NCBI GenBank assembly: GCA_035495315.1
Contig: DATJGF010000242.1
Location: forward strand, 1 to 64,000
Reading direction: 5' to 3'
DNA length: 64,000 nt
Origin: DATJGF01 sp035495315
GTDB taxonomy: Bacteria; Verrucomicrobiota; Verrucomicrobiia; Limisphaerales; UBA8199
Shown here: one piece after another, positions 18,509 to 26,839 of the stretch
Layout of the letters: every line of letters starts with the position of its first letter
How positions within the stretch are numbered: the stretch's first letter is position 1
Notes under the pieces: generated by a model
Told to the model about the DNA's origin: nothing
What the model saw: only the letters and a program-made list of their open reading frames with translations
Databases searched by the model: none
Made by a program: the position numbers and the translations under genes

Positions 18509-18653
18509 CCGCTTCTAGGAGGCGACGTAACGTGGACTGCTACAAAGGGTTGCTACTCGGTTCCAATGCCGCTATGTTCGCTGCAGCCCCGATCTGTCAA
18601 TGGCGCGACTGTTCGCTGGAGGAATGGCCATCGCCCGGCCGGGGAGTTTTTAT

Positions 18654-20714
18654 ATGAAGATTATGCGAAATTTTGCATTCGTGTTGATGACGGTCGCCAT
18701 CCTCTTCCAGCCCAGGAAGCTTTGTGCTGAGAACCCCGCCGGGGTGGGAGCGCAAGCCGCACTGCAATCACTCAAGCGCTTCACTATCCCCGATGATCTG
18801 GAGGTCTCGCTCTTTGCCTGCGAGCCGTTAGTGCGCAATCCGACGGACATGGACATCGATGAACGGGGCCGTGTCTGGGTCACCGAAGGCGTCAATTATC
18901 GGTCCACATTCCAAAAATGGGGCCTCCTGCAACCCGCCGGCGATAGAATTGTTATTCTGGATGGCACCGCAGGAGGCGAAGTCAAAGAAACGATTTTTTA
19001 CCAGGACCCCAGCGTCAATACCGCGCTGGGCATTTGCGTGCTCGGGAACAAAGTCATTGTTTCGGATTCACCGAATGTATTCATCCTGACGGACACCGAT
19101 GGTGACGGCCAGGCGGACAAACGGGAGCTGCTGTTCACAGGCATCGGCGGTAAAGACCACGATCATGGCGTACACAGCTTTGTGTTCGGGCCGGACGGCA
19201 AGCTCTACTTTAACATGGGCAACGAGGGCCAGCATTTGTTTTATCCGCTGAACAAAGATGTGCCATTGCATGGGCGAGTCGAAAACGTCGCTATGAAACC
19301 AGTCGTTGACCTCGAAGGCAACGAGGTCAACAACCAGGGCAAACCCTATCGAATGGGGATGGCTTTTCGCTGCAACCTCGACGGCAGCGAACTCGAGACA
19401 GTGGCGTGGAATTTCAGGAATAACTACGAATTGGCGCTCGATTCATTTGGAACGGTATGGCAGTCGGACAATGACGACGACGGAAACCGTGGTGTGCGGA
19501 TCAATTACGTCATGGAGCACGGGAACTACGGCTATGCCGATGAGGCCACCGGCGCTGGATGGCCCGCCGGCTGGGAAAAAGCCAAGTCCAAAGGAGTATC
19601 CGAGGATCAAAAAGTTTTCTACGAGTGGCATCAGTATGATCCGGGCGTTGTACCGAACCTGCTCCATACCGGCGCGGGTGCACCCTGCGGGATCATTGTT
19701 TATGAAGGCAAGCTGTTACCCGAGCCTTTCCGGAACCAGATGATTCATTGTGACGCAGGGCCGCGGGTCGTTCGCGCCTATCCGATTCAGCCCGAAGGGG
19801 CCGGTTACCGGGCCGCGACAAGAGACATTCTGAGCACGAGCGACGATTGGTTCCGTCCGGTCGATGTGTGTGCTGCACCGGATGGATCCATCTACGTCGC
19901 GGATTGGAATGACGCCGGAGTCGGCGGTCATTATATGGCGGATCAAAAGCTGGAAACGATGACCGGGCGTATCTATCGTATTGCGCCGAAAGCAACGCCG
20001 CCTTCGGCACCGCGGCTGGATTTAAACAACCTCGATGACCTGGTATCAGCCCTGCAATCACCGAATCTTTCGCGGCGTTTTTTAGCTTGGACCTGGCTGC
20101 ACGCCATGGGTGGCAAAGCGGAGAAGCCACTCCTCAAACTCTGGCAGGGCGACGATGTCCCGATGAGAGCACGGGCGCTCCAGTTGCTCGCGCGCATCAA
20201 TGGAAAGGAGAAGCATTATGTCACCGCGGCACTTAACGATGCCAATCCGGACATTCGTATCACCGGACTGCGTATTGCTCATGAGCTCAAGCAGGACATG
20301 ATTCCACTGGTCAAGGCCTTGGTCCGGGATCAATCGGCCCAGGTGCGGCGCGAATGCGCGCTCGTTTTGCGGCATCAGCAATCGCCGGAGGCTCCGAAGC
20401 TGTGGGCCGAGCTCGCCTTACAGCACGATGGACGTGATCGATGGTACCTCGAAGCGCTTGGCATAGGCGCCGATCATCAGTGGGGCCAGTTTCTTGACGC
20501 TTGGCTGGCGGAGGCCGGCAACCAGTGCGACACCCCTGCCGGACGCGATATTATCTGGCGCTCGCGGGCCAGGAAAACGCCAGGCCTGCTCGTGAAGATC
20601 ATTCGCGATAAGAACCTGGGTGCCGCTGAGCGAGAGCATTTTTTTCGGTCGCTCGATTTTGTAACTGGCCCGGAAAAGGAGGCGGCGCTGATTGAGTTAC
20701 TGACGGCAAAATAG
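18654..20714 (+). CDS. Exported PVC-type propeller/HEAT protein lacking cytochrome domain
   Basis: The 686-residue product from ATG 18654 has a signal peptide (MKIMRNFAFVLMTVAILFQP). The propeller runs from FTIPDDLEVSLFACEPLVRN through DMDIDERGRVWVTEGVNYRS and SFVFGPDGKLYFNMGNEG to VCAAPDGSIYVADWND. HEAT-like helices end at LIELLTAK. Homologous to the N-terminal three quarters of the 15425-18508 product, but there is no CxxCH. The following gene, 4 bp away, supplies a haem domain, so the two probably form one functional unit. Confidence 0.9.
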   Translation: MKIMRNFAFVLMTVAILFQPRKLCAENPAGVGAQAALQSLKRFTIPDDLEVSLFACEPLVRNPTDMDIDERGRVWVTEGVNYRSTFQKWGLLQPAGDRIVILDGTAGGEVKETIFYQDPSVNTALGICVLGNKVIVSDSPNVFILTDTDGDGQADKRELLFTGIGGKDHDHGVHSFVFGPDGKLYFNMGNEGQHLFYPLNKDVPLHGRVENVAMKPVVDLEGNEVNNQGKPYRMGMAFRCNLDGSELETVAWNFRNNYELALDSFGTVWQSDNDDDGNRGVRINYVMEHGNYGYADEATGAGWPAGWEKAKSKGVSEDQKVFYEWHQYDPGVVPNLLHTGAGAPCGIIVYEGKLLPEPFRNQMIHCDAGPRVVRAYPIQPEGAGYRAATRDILSTSDDWFRPVDVCAAPDGSIYVADWNDAGVGGHYMADQKLETMTGRIYRIAPKATPPSAPRLDLNNLDDLVSALQSPNLSRRFLAWTWLHAMGGKAEKPLLKLWQGDDVPMRARALQLLARINGKEKHYVTAALNDANPDIRITGLRIAHELKQDMIPLVKALVRDQSAQVRRECALVLRHQQSPEAPKLWAELALQHDGRDRWYLEALGIGADHQWGQFLDAWLAEAGNQCDTPAGRDIIWRSRARKTPGLLVKIIRDKNLGAAEREHFFRSLDFVTGPEKEAALIELLTAK

Positions 20715-20718
20715 GCAG

Positions 20719-21864
20719 GTGATGAAGTTCCAGCGTTTGCGGGCAACGATTCTGATCGTTGCCCATGTGCTATTTTACGTAACAAACTGCATTACAGCGG
20801 AAGTGCCGGGCGCTAACGACCCAACCACTACCTCGATCAGCCTTGAGGCACTCAGCCGGCTCAAGAACATCGACTTGGAGGGCAATCCGGCTATCAAGGA
20901 AATCGTCCTGAAGGTCCTCACAGAAATGCGAGGCAAACCCGAATTTGTTGAAATCGTTCGTAATTTCAAGCTCAGCGGGCAGACCGCGGGATTGCTGGAG
21001 ATTGCCGAAAAGGACCCGAACGGGCAAAGCGGTGTCGAGGCGATGCGCCTTATCCTCAAGGACAACAATACAGAGCTGCTCAAACAAGCGCTCGCCGGCA
21101 CGAATGCGCTCACCTTGATCCCGGCCTTGGGCAATACCGGTGAGAAGGCGATCATCCCGCTATTGGAACCGTTGGTGATTGGTGGCAACCGTGATACAGC
21201 CGTGCGAAAGCTAGCCGTTGGCGCACTTGGGAAGGTGAAGGAGGGCGCGATCGCCTTGTTAGAGCTCGTGAAAACCCAAAAATTGCCCGACGAACTCGCG
21301 CTGACGACCGCTACGGAACTAAATTCGGTTCACTGGGAGGAGGTCAGAGCGCAGGCAGCTCAGGTGTTACCTTTGCCGCAGGGGCAGAACGCCCATCCCT
21401 TGCCCTCTATCCCCGAGTTGGTCAAAATGACCGGGAACGCCAGCAATGGTATCGCCGTATTTCGCCGCGAGACTGTCGGCTGCTCGAAATGCCATCAGGT
21501 GAATGGGTTTGGAACCGACTTCGGCCCCAATTTATCTGAAATCGGCACGAAACTAGCCAAGGAAGCCATCTATGAGGCGATCCTGGATCCCACCGCTGGA
21601 ATTGCGTTTGGGTACGAGGCGTGGCAAGTCGAACTTAAAAATGGTGACGACGCGTATGGGTTGATCGTAAGCGAAACGGCTGATGAACTGGCGCTCAAAG
21701 CGGTTGGGGGTGTCGTAACTCGCTATAAGAAGTCGGAGATTGCAACGAGGGCTAAGCAAAAACTCTCGATCATGCCGGCTGGACTTGCAACGACGATGTC
21801 GGTCCAGGAACTCGTTGATCTTGTCGAGTATCTTTCGTCACTGAAGAAGGCCGAGGCTCATTGA
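20719..21864 (+). CDS. Exported HEAT/cytochrome c protein, partner of the upstream propeller protein
   Basis: About 380 residues; starts at GTG 20719 or ATG 20722. It has its own signal peptide (MKFQRLRATILIVAHVLFYV), a helical HEAT-like middle (LEALSRLKNIDLEGNPAIKE, ALGNTGEKAIIPLLEP) and a C-terminal haem domain with CSKCH near residue 254, then GTDFGPNLSEIGTKL and GYEAWQVELKNGDD. This matches the C-terminal part of the fused 15425-18508 product. The separate signal peptide shows a genuine stand-alone gene rather than a frameshifted fusion. The 3' end overlaps the convergent gene by 7 bp. Confidence 0.9.
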   Translation: MMKFQRLRATILIVAHVLFYVTNCITAEVPGANDPTTTSISLEALSRLKNIDLEGNPAIKEIVLKVLTEMRGKPEFVEIVRNFKLSGQTAGLLEIAEKDPNGQSGVEAMRLILKDNNTELLKQALAGTNALTLIPALGNTGEKAIIPLLEPLVIGGNRDTAVRKLAVGALGKVKEGAIALLELVKTQKLPDELALTTATELNSVHWEEVRAQAAQVLPLPQGQNAHPLPSIPELVKMTGNASNGIAVFRRETVGCSKCHQVNGFGTDFGPNLSEIGTKLAKEAIYEAILDPTAGIAFGYEAWQVELKNGDDAYGLIVSETADELALKAVGGVVTRYKKSEIATRAKQKLSIMPAGLATTMSVQELVDLVEYLSSLKKAEAH

Positions 21865-22556
21865 TTGTTCTTCGGCGTCACGATCAGTTGACTGTTTTTA
21901 ACTTGGATGGATTGCAGAAGGTTCAAGGCGACCGAAGCCCGAGCGTTCTCGTTGGCGCGATCGGCGAGGTTCTGTCGCCGGATCACATTCAGGTAGGCAG
22001 ACGGGACCGCCCTGCCCTTTACGACGAAGTCTTGCGCGTAACCGTATAGAATACCGTTGTGGAGAGCGATGCCCAACGAGGTGGTACCGTTCAGGTACCG
22101 CCCACGGAAGCGTGGCAATCCAACATCCTCCATAGGCAAACTGACCTGAGCTTTCAACCGGTCACCCTCTAACTGGACATAAAGCTTTCCTCTTAATTGT
22201 TTCAACTCAGGATCGTGCGCAATGAGCGCATTGACTTCATCGGCAGAAAGGATAAGCGCAGGAGGGGTTCGCCCGGCCCTTAAGTCATCGCGGAAGTCTT
22301 CGACTCGACACAAAAGTGCGTCCAGCGCAGCGCGAGGAATCGACACCTCTGGCAGCGGCACCGGCTGGTTATCGGTATATTTGTTCAACATCCTTTTGAA
22401 CTCGTGGATCCCCAGCAGCCCAGCTATCAGGACCGCCAGGAGACAGACGATTCCGGTCAGGCACCCGTAAAAGAGGCAACCCCGGCGCGGCTTGATGGTG
22501 ACTTGCTCAGTCAAGCTGCGGGCTCTCTTCGAAAGAAAAAGAGAAGGGAAAAACAA
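21858..22556 (-). CDS. Single-pass membrane protein of unknown function
   Basis: The 232-residue product has a basic N-terminal tail of ~25 residues (KRARSLTEQVTIKPRRGC), one membrane helix (FYGCLTGIVCLLAVLIAGLL) and a ~180-residue domain with PRAALDALLCRVEDFRDDLR, LILSADEVNALIAHDPELKQ and a beta-rich C-terminal half (GKLYVQLEGDRLKAQVSLP). The layout, an anchored domain likely facing the periplasm, recalls lipid- or membrane-binding domains, but I do not recognise the family. It could end the upstream NfeD-flotillin operon (78-bp gap after the carbonic anhydrase gene). Confidence 0.75.
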   Translation of the reverse strand: MFFPSLFLSKRARSLTEQVTIKPRRGCLFYGCLTGIVCLLAVLIAGLLGIHEFKRMLNKYTDNQPVPLPEVSIPRAALDALLCRVEDFRDDLRAGRTPPALILSADEVNALIAHDPELKQLRGKLYVQLEGDRLKAQVSLPMEDVGLPRFRGRYLNGTTSLGIALHNGILYGYAQDFVVKGRAVPSAYLNVIRRQNLADRANENARASVALNLLQSIQVKNSQLIVTPKNNQ

Positions 22557-22634
22557 TTATCCAATCCATGTTGCCTTGATGGCCACGGCCCACAGAAAAC
22601 TGATGCTATGAGACATCGCGGGGATATCCCGCAG

Positions 22635-23471
22635 TCACGTCCGGCTATTGCCTCCACGGCGAAGAACGATCCTGGGCTTAATGGGTGGCGGCATGGGGAT
22701 TTTGGGCGGCACCGACGGGGCATTGGTCGGAGCCGGTTCAAGCGGAGCCGCGGCATTGTTTTCGACCTTGGCCAGCCACTCTTCAGCCTTGGTGACGATC
22801 TCGCCGATCTTGGTTTCGGGGAATTTCATTTCCCCAATTTTAAACTCGGCAAAATTCTTGAGCGCGTCCAGGGTCTGCTCTGCGGATTTGGTTACTCCGT
22901 TCCAACTCGGAGTGGACGTGGCGACCGTATCATATCCATTAACCAGCCAATCGACCTTGCCCGTCTCGATATCGACGAGCAGACCATGGACAAAGGTTTT
23001 CGATCCAATGAGTGGGCTGCTGCGGACGATGTCCGTTGACTTGATTATGTTCTGACGTTCGCTGCTGAAAACGCCGAAGTACTCATTGATATTATCCGGT
23101 AACGCGTGCCGCTCGACCCCGAGTGCGCGCAGCCGATCGAGCAACAGCATCGTGCTTGTCTTGGCTACCTGGCAATCGGTGTGCCCGATGATGGCAATCT
23201 CTTTGCCGCCTTTGACAGCGCAGGCGAGTGCCACCGAACGCATCGTGCTGCTGGTTGGGCCCGTAATGATGTTGCCGGCATTGCGCAACCAAATAAATTG
23301 TTCGACTGGGATGCCCAGGACCGAGGGAAGGATCGCATTGAGCCGCGGATCAATACAGGTCAGCGCAACCAGGGGCAGTTCACTCTCGTAGTCGGATGGG
23401 TGAATACCTGCATTAGAATCACCTGCCAATGCGCGGTGATTGGCGTCGATAATTGCTTCCAGTAAACGCAT
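22635..23471 (-). CDS. Beta-type carbonic anhydrase with proline-rich tail
   Basis: Zinc enzyme interconverting CO2 and bicarbonate. The 278-residue product has the beta-CA zinc ligands in TCIDPR (Cys-x-Asp-x-Arg) and HTDC (His-x-x-Cys), with WLRNAGNIITGP between them and SSTMRSVALACAVKGGKEI preceding the second motif. After the catalytic region come a helical segment and a Pro-rich tail (PSVPPKIPMPPPIKPR) not usual in the family. It starts 9 bp after the PLDc_N-like gene and so appears co-transcribed with flotillin and NfeD. An activity-dead relative cannot be excluded. Confidence 0.85.
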   Translation of the reverse strand: MRLLEAIIDANHRALAGDSNAGIHPSDYESELPLVALTCIDPRLNAILPSVLGIPVEQFIWLRNAGNIITGPTSSTMRSVALACAVKGGKEIAIIGHTDCQVAKTSTMLLLDRLRALGVERHALPDNINEYFGVFSSERQNIIKSTDIVRSSPLIGSKTFVHGLLVDIETGKVDWLVNGYDTVATSTPSWNGVTKSAEQTLDALKNFAEFKIGEMKFPETKIGEIVTKAEEWLAKVENNAAAPLEPAPTNAPSVPPKIPMPPPIKPRIVLRRGGNSRT

Positions 23472-23480
23472 GCGTAAATC

Positions 23481-23714
23481 CTAAACCACAGCTTGCCCCT
23501 TGGGTCGCCCCAGAAAGAAGTACAAAATCGATCCTAGAAACGGAAGAAAGATGATTACTAGGACCCAGGCAATTTTTTCGCCGTCTGAGAGACCTTTATT
23601 GGTGATGGCATGGACCAGCATCCAGAGCCAGAACGCAAAGCAGGCCAGGCCCAGTACCGCCGCGATGAGGAATCCCAGCAGCGCGAACGCACCGCCAATG
23701 ATTGAAGCGATCAT
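23481..23714 (-). CDS. Small PLDc_N-like membrane protein
   Basis: The 77-residue product has two hydrophobic helices: an N-terminal one (FALLGFLIAAVLGLACFAFW) and a second in KIAWVLVIIFLPFLGSILYF, followed by the short basic end LGRPKGQ. The W-VLV-IFLP-LG-ILYF pattern with a final GR is that of the phospholipase D N-terminal membrane domain also found in cardiolipin synthases and as stand-alone proteins. The start codon overlaps the flotillin stop (ATGA at 23711-23714), indicating translational coupling. Likely a membrane partner of flotillin; role unknown. Confidence 0.85.
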   Translation of the reverse strand: MIASIIGGAFALLGFLIAAVLGLACFAFWLWMLVHAITNKGLSDGEKIAWVLVIIFLPFLGSILYFFLGRPKGQAVV

Positions 23715-25255
23715 TTTTGCTCCTTCGTTTTGTCCTCGAGCGCGCGCGAAACCATGGCTTTTCTCAGGGAGGGCACCTGCTCGAGCAGTTTCTCAAACTT
23801 GATCCCAGTCAGACTCTCGATCACCGGCGGCAATTGCGCAACGATCTGAGTGACATCCCCGGTCAGTTTGCTGGCACCCCCCCCTACCCCATTGCCGGAG
23901 TTGATGATCACCATGTGGTCCGTCTTTGACAGCGGCTCACTGATTTTGCCCGCTACTTCCGGCAAAATCCGAATGATCATCTCGACCACGGCGGCTTCAT
24001 TGTATTCTTTGAACGACTCGGCTTTGACTCGCATTGCCTCAGCCGTCGCTTTGCCCTGCGCCTCGATGATGGCCGCCTCGGCCAAACCTTTGGCCTTTTG
24101 CGCTTCGGCCTCTGCGATACCGGTCGCCTTGGTTACGTCGGCGTTGGCAAACCCGGTCGCCTTCGATGCAGCAGCCGAGCCGGCCGCCTCGGCTTCCAAC
24201 TGGAACTTGCGAGCATTGGCCAGCGTTTCCACTTTGTAGCGCTCCGCATCGGCTGGTTTCTGGACGTTGGCTTCCAGTTCGCGCTGTTTGCGCATGATTT
24301 CCTGTTGCTGCAACTCGATCTGTTTCTGCTTCTCAATAATGTTGACCTGCACCTCCTCGGCTTTTACCAGTTGGCCGGTCTTATATTTCTGCAAATCGTA
24401 CGCGAGGTCCGCTTCCGCTTTCCTCTGATTCACAGCTGCCTGATACTGGGCGACATTCGTCTGGTAATCACGCTGAGCCTCGGCAATTTTTGTATCCGCA
24501 GCGAATTTGGCTTCCTGACCGGCCTGCGTCGCTTGCGCCGAACGGATGGTCGCGTCGCGGTCCGCCTCAGCCTGGGCGATTTGCGCGTCACGTTTGACCT
24601 GGGCGATCCGGGGTTTGCCGAGTGCGTCGAGATAACCTTGCTTGTCGCGGATATCGCGAATCGTAAAGCTTACAATCCCCAGCCCCATGTTGGCCATGTC
24701 GCCGGCGGCAACTTCCTGAACCTTGGATGCGAAGGCATCACGGTTTTGATAAATATCTTCCACCGTCATCGTGCCGAGAATGGCGCGCAAGTGACCTTCC
24801 AAAGTTTGCGTTGCAATATTCTTAATTTCATCGGTGCCCTTGCTGAGGAATTGCTCAGCGGCAGTCGCAATCGAAACATCATCACCTTTGACCTTAATCT
24901 GGGCGACGCCATCTACCAACACCGGCACACCTTTGCTGGTGTAGACCTCGGGAGTCTGCACGTCGATCGTCAACAATTCCAATGAAAGGATGTCCACCTT
25001 TTCAATCACCGGGTATACAAACACGCCGCCACCTTTAACGATCCGGAAACCGACGTCCCGTACCGTGCCATCGGGATCCATCATTCGGCGCTTTCGCCCG
25101 GAAATCACCAGCACCTGGTTGGGACCGACTTTGGTATAGCGGCTGGCCCAAATCGCCAGGAAAAGCAGGATTACCAGCGCGATAACTGCACCGGCCCCGA
25201 CAAGGAGCGGAACACCGCCGAGTTCTGCGAGGACTGGTGTAAAAATGGTTTGCAT
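23711..25255 (-). CDS. floT: Flotillin-family SPFH protein
   Basis: Membrane-microdomain scaffold protein of 514 residues. An N-terminal membrane segment (LLVGAGAVIALVILLFLAIW) is followed by the SPFH/PHB domain (~30-230: YTKVGPNQVLVISGRKRR, FVYPVIEKVDILSLELLTID, QTLEGHLRAILGTMTVEDIY). A long Ala/Glu/Gln-rich coiled coil (~250-430) comes next, and a C-terminal region with SKTDHMVIINSGNGVGGGAS resembles Bacillus FloT/YuaG. The upstream NfeD gene 20 bp away is its usual partner. Expected roles are organisation of membrane-protein complexes and envelope stress tolerance. Confidence 0.94.
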   Translation of the reverse strand: MQTIFTPVLAELGGVPLLVGAGAVIALVILLFLAIWASRYTKVGPNQVLVISGRKRRMMDPDGTVRDVGFRIVKGGGVFVYPVIEKVDILSLELLTIDVQTPEVYTSKGVPVLVDGVAQIKVKGDDVSIATAAEQFLSKGTDEIKNIATQTLEGHLRAILGTMTVEDIYQNRDAFASKVQEVAAGDMANMGLGIVSFTIRDIRDKQGYLDALGKPRIAQVKRDAQIAQAEADRDATIRSAQATQAGQEAKFAADTKIAEAQRDYQTNVAQYQAAVNQRKAEADLAYDLQKYKTGQLVKAEEVQVNIIEKQKQIELQQQEIMRKQRELEANVQKPADAERYKVETLANARKFQLEAEAAGSAAASKATGFANADVTKATGIAEAEAQKAKGLAEAAIIEAQGKATAEAMRVKAESFKEYNEAAVVEMIIRILPEVAGKISEPLSKTDHMVIINSGNGVGGGASKLTGDVTQIVAQLPPVIESLTGIKFEKLLEQVPSLRKAMVSRALEDKTKEQK

Positions 25256-25275
25256 AACAGTGAGGAGTTTAAGTT

Positions 25276-25833
25276 TTAGTCTACGCTTTCAACGAAACAT
25301 TGTGTTCCGACAATCCTGCTTATTCGCACGCTCTTCCCGCAACCGATCGCCCTGCCGTTTTCTGAGCGAGCCGGAGAGGTGTAGCGCGTACCGCCCTGGA
25401 CATAGGCGATTTCTCCAACCCCATTTTCAGGAATGGGTGTAACAATCGAAGCGCTCTGGCCCGGAAGCGAAGCGACTTGCGATTCGCTGGAGCTTTGGGT
25501 CTTCTTGAACATCCAGTTAAAAAGGAGGAAGACCAGCCAGGCGACCAACGCGCCACTGACTGCGGATAGCGGAGCACTCGCCCAGGCACTGCTCGTGGCT
25601 GCAATATGACTAAAAACAATCCCGAACGCGCCGAAAGCCGTTACAAAAGAGGCCAATACTGTGGGGCTGAAAAACGAAATCCCTGGCATCCCGTGGGAAT
25701 CCAACCCGGCCTCGACGTGCCCGCCCGTGCCGACGTCAGCGTGCAGGTCATGTCCCCCGAACACGTGCCCCATAACCGCACTGAGAATGGTGAAGAACAA
25801 ACCTAAAGCTAAGCAGCCGATGTAGATTATCAT
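25276..25833 (-). CDS. NfeD-like membrane protein, flotillin partner
   Basis: The 185-residue product has an N-terminal helix (MIIYIGCLALGLFFTILSAV), a short His/Gly-rich loop (GHVFGGHDLHADVGTGGHVE), two further helices (FVTAFGAFGIVFSHIAATSS and GALVAWLVFLLFNWMF), and a C-terminal OB-fold-like domain (residues ~120-185: GQSASIVTPIPENGVGEIAY and ISRIVGTQCFVESV). This matches NfeD1b/YuaF-type proteins encoded next to flotillins. The loop between the first two helices carries several histidines, perhaps a metal site; that is speculation. First gene of the proposed operon. Confidence 0.88.
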   Translation of the reverse strand: MIIYIGCLALGLFFTILSAVMGHVFGGHDLHADVGTGGHVEAGLDSHGMPGISFFSPTVLASFVTAFGAFGIVFSHIAATSSAWASAPLSAVSGALVAWLVFLLFNWMFKKTQSSSESQVASLPGQSASIVTPIPENGVGEIAYVQGGTRYTSPARSENGRAIGCGKSVRISRIVGTQCFVESVD

Positions 25834-26257
25834 AGTAGCCTCGCTCGATTCATTTCACTCATGGTAAAACTTTGACCAATGCGCTTCAAGAAAGAAACAG
25901 GTTCAAGCCAAATAACCCGCACCGGACCGGTTGTCTGCCGCAGCGATGCGTCGTTCGGCCGGCTCTCCAGGCGCGACACGCCGCCGGTGCCTCGACCCTG
26001 CACCCGCGACGGCACACCTCTCGGATTGAGCCTCAAGCCACCCCGAAGTCCAAGCCTTGGCATCCTGGTTTGCGTTTTAGGCGGTAGTTGCATCTGATTA
26101 GTCAAAAGAAAACCCCAGACAGCCGGTTCTGCAGCTATAATTTGGCAGCCGGTTTATAAACGATGAAAGAGCCACCAGATTTCGATCTTGGACAACTGAC
26201 CACTGACTGGCACGACTTGTTCTTGCAAATCCAGCCTCGCTCTCTCACCCTCATTTG
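25834..26257. other. Divergent intergenic region of 424 bp, GC-rich
   Basis: Upstream of the NfeD and CII-like genes, so it should hold both promoters. A 91-codon minus-strand frame (25830-26105) ends with an ATGA overlap on the NfeD start, but its Arg/Gly/Pro-rich product looks like translated non-coding sequence. No riboswitch or structured RNA was recognised. Confidence 0.5.
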
Positions 26258-26773
26258 ATGCACTCACATGAAGTGTTGCGCGAAGTGTTTCAACAGTGCA
26301 GTCCCAAGCAGGTTTCCGCCGAGCTTGGTCTTTCCTTATCGATGATTTACAAATGGGCCGAACCGCCGGACCCGACTGCCGGCAGCGGCAGTACTAACCC
26401 GTTGGATCGCATTGATGCCCTCTTACGTTGTACTAAGGATCGGCGGCTGGTTCAGTGGATCTGCCAAAAGGCTGGCGGGTTCTTTATCCTCAATCCCAAG
26501 ACCAACAGGCCACACCCATCCTATCTCATCCCGGCGACTAACGAGATAGTCCAGGAGTTTGCCGACCTACTGGCGGTGATCGCCACCGCCGCTGCTGATA
26601 ATCAGATAACCCAAGCCGAATCGCGGCAGATTCGCGCCCGCTGGGAGGAGCTAAAATCGGTCACCGAAAGCTTTGTTGCGTGTTGTGAACAGGGAAATTT
26701 TTTGCCGTTGAAAGAAAAGCAAGCGACCTTGGCCTCGAATCTACAGCCGCAACCCAAGAAGGGCGAGCTGTAG
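26258..26773 (+). CDS. CII-like (Phage_CP76-type) helix-turn-helix protein
   Basis: The 171-residue product from ATG 26258 (MHSHEVLREVFQQCSPK) has an N-terminal helix-turn-helix, SPKQVSAELGLSLSMIYKWA, then a polar loop (EPPDPTAGSGSTNPLDRI) and a helical middle (IDALLRCTKDRRLVQWICQK). It continues with a second helical region (NEIVQEFADLLAVIATAAAD, RQIRARWEELKSVTESF). This layout resembles the phage CII-like regulatory family found as chromosomal singletons in Verrucomicrobia. No phage gene is nearby, so a domesticated regulator is likely. Target unknown. Confidence 0.75.
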   Translation: MHSHEVLREVFQQCSPKQVSAELGLSLSMIYKWAEPPDPTAGSGSTNPLDRIDALLRCTKDRRLVQWICQKAGGFFILNPKTNRPHPSYLIPATNEIVQEFADLLAVIATAAADNQITQAESRQIRARWEELKSVTESFVACCEQGNFLPLKEKQATLASNLQPQPKKGEL

Positions 26774-26839
26774 CGGGGCATCAACGCTCTTGCCTGCAAT
26801 ACCGGCAGTCTGATCCGGTTCGCCTTGGCCGAACAACAT

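Noticed and set aside
20700..20730. Frameshift that splits one propeller-cytochrome gene
   Set aside because: The downstream gene has its own signal peptide and start, so two separate exported proteins are the better reading.
24098..24985. 295-codon frame opposite the flotillin gene
   Set aside because: Arises from the repetitive Ala/Glu/Gln coiled-coil coding sequence; the flotillin motifs are decisive.
25830..26105. 91-codon frame upstream of NfeD with ATGA overlap
   Set aside because: Arg/Gly/Pro-rich product without predicted structure; similar open frames on the opposite strand suggest GC-rich non-coding DNA. Kept only as a note in the intergenic entry.
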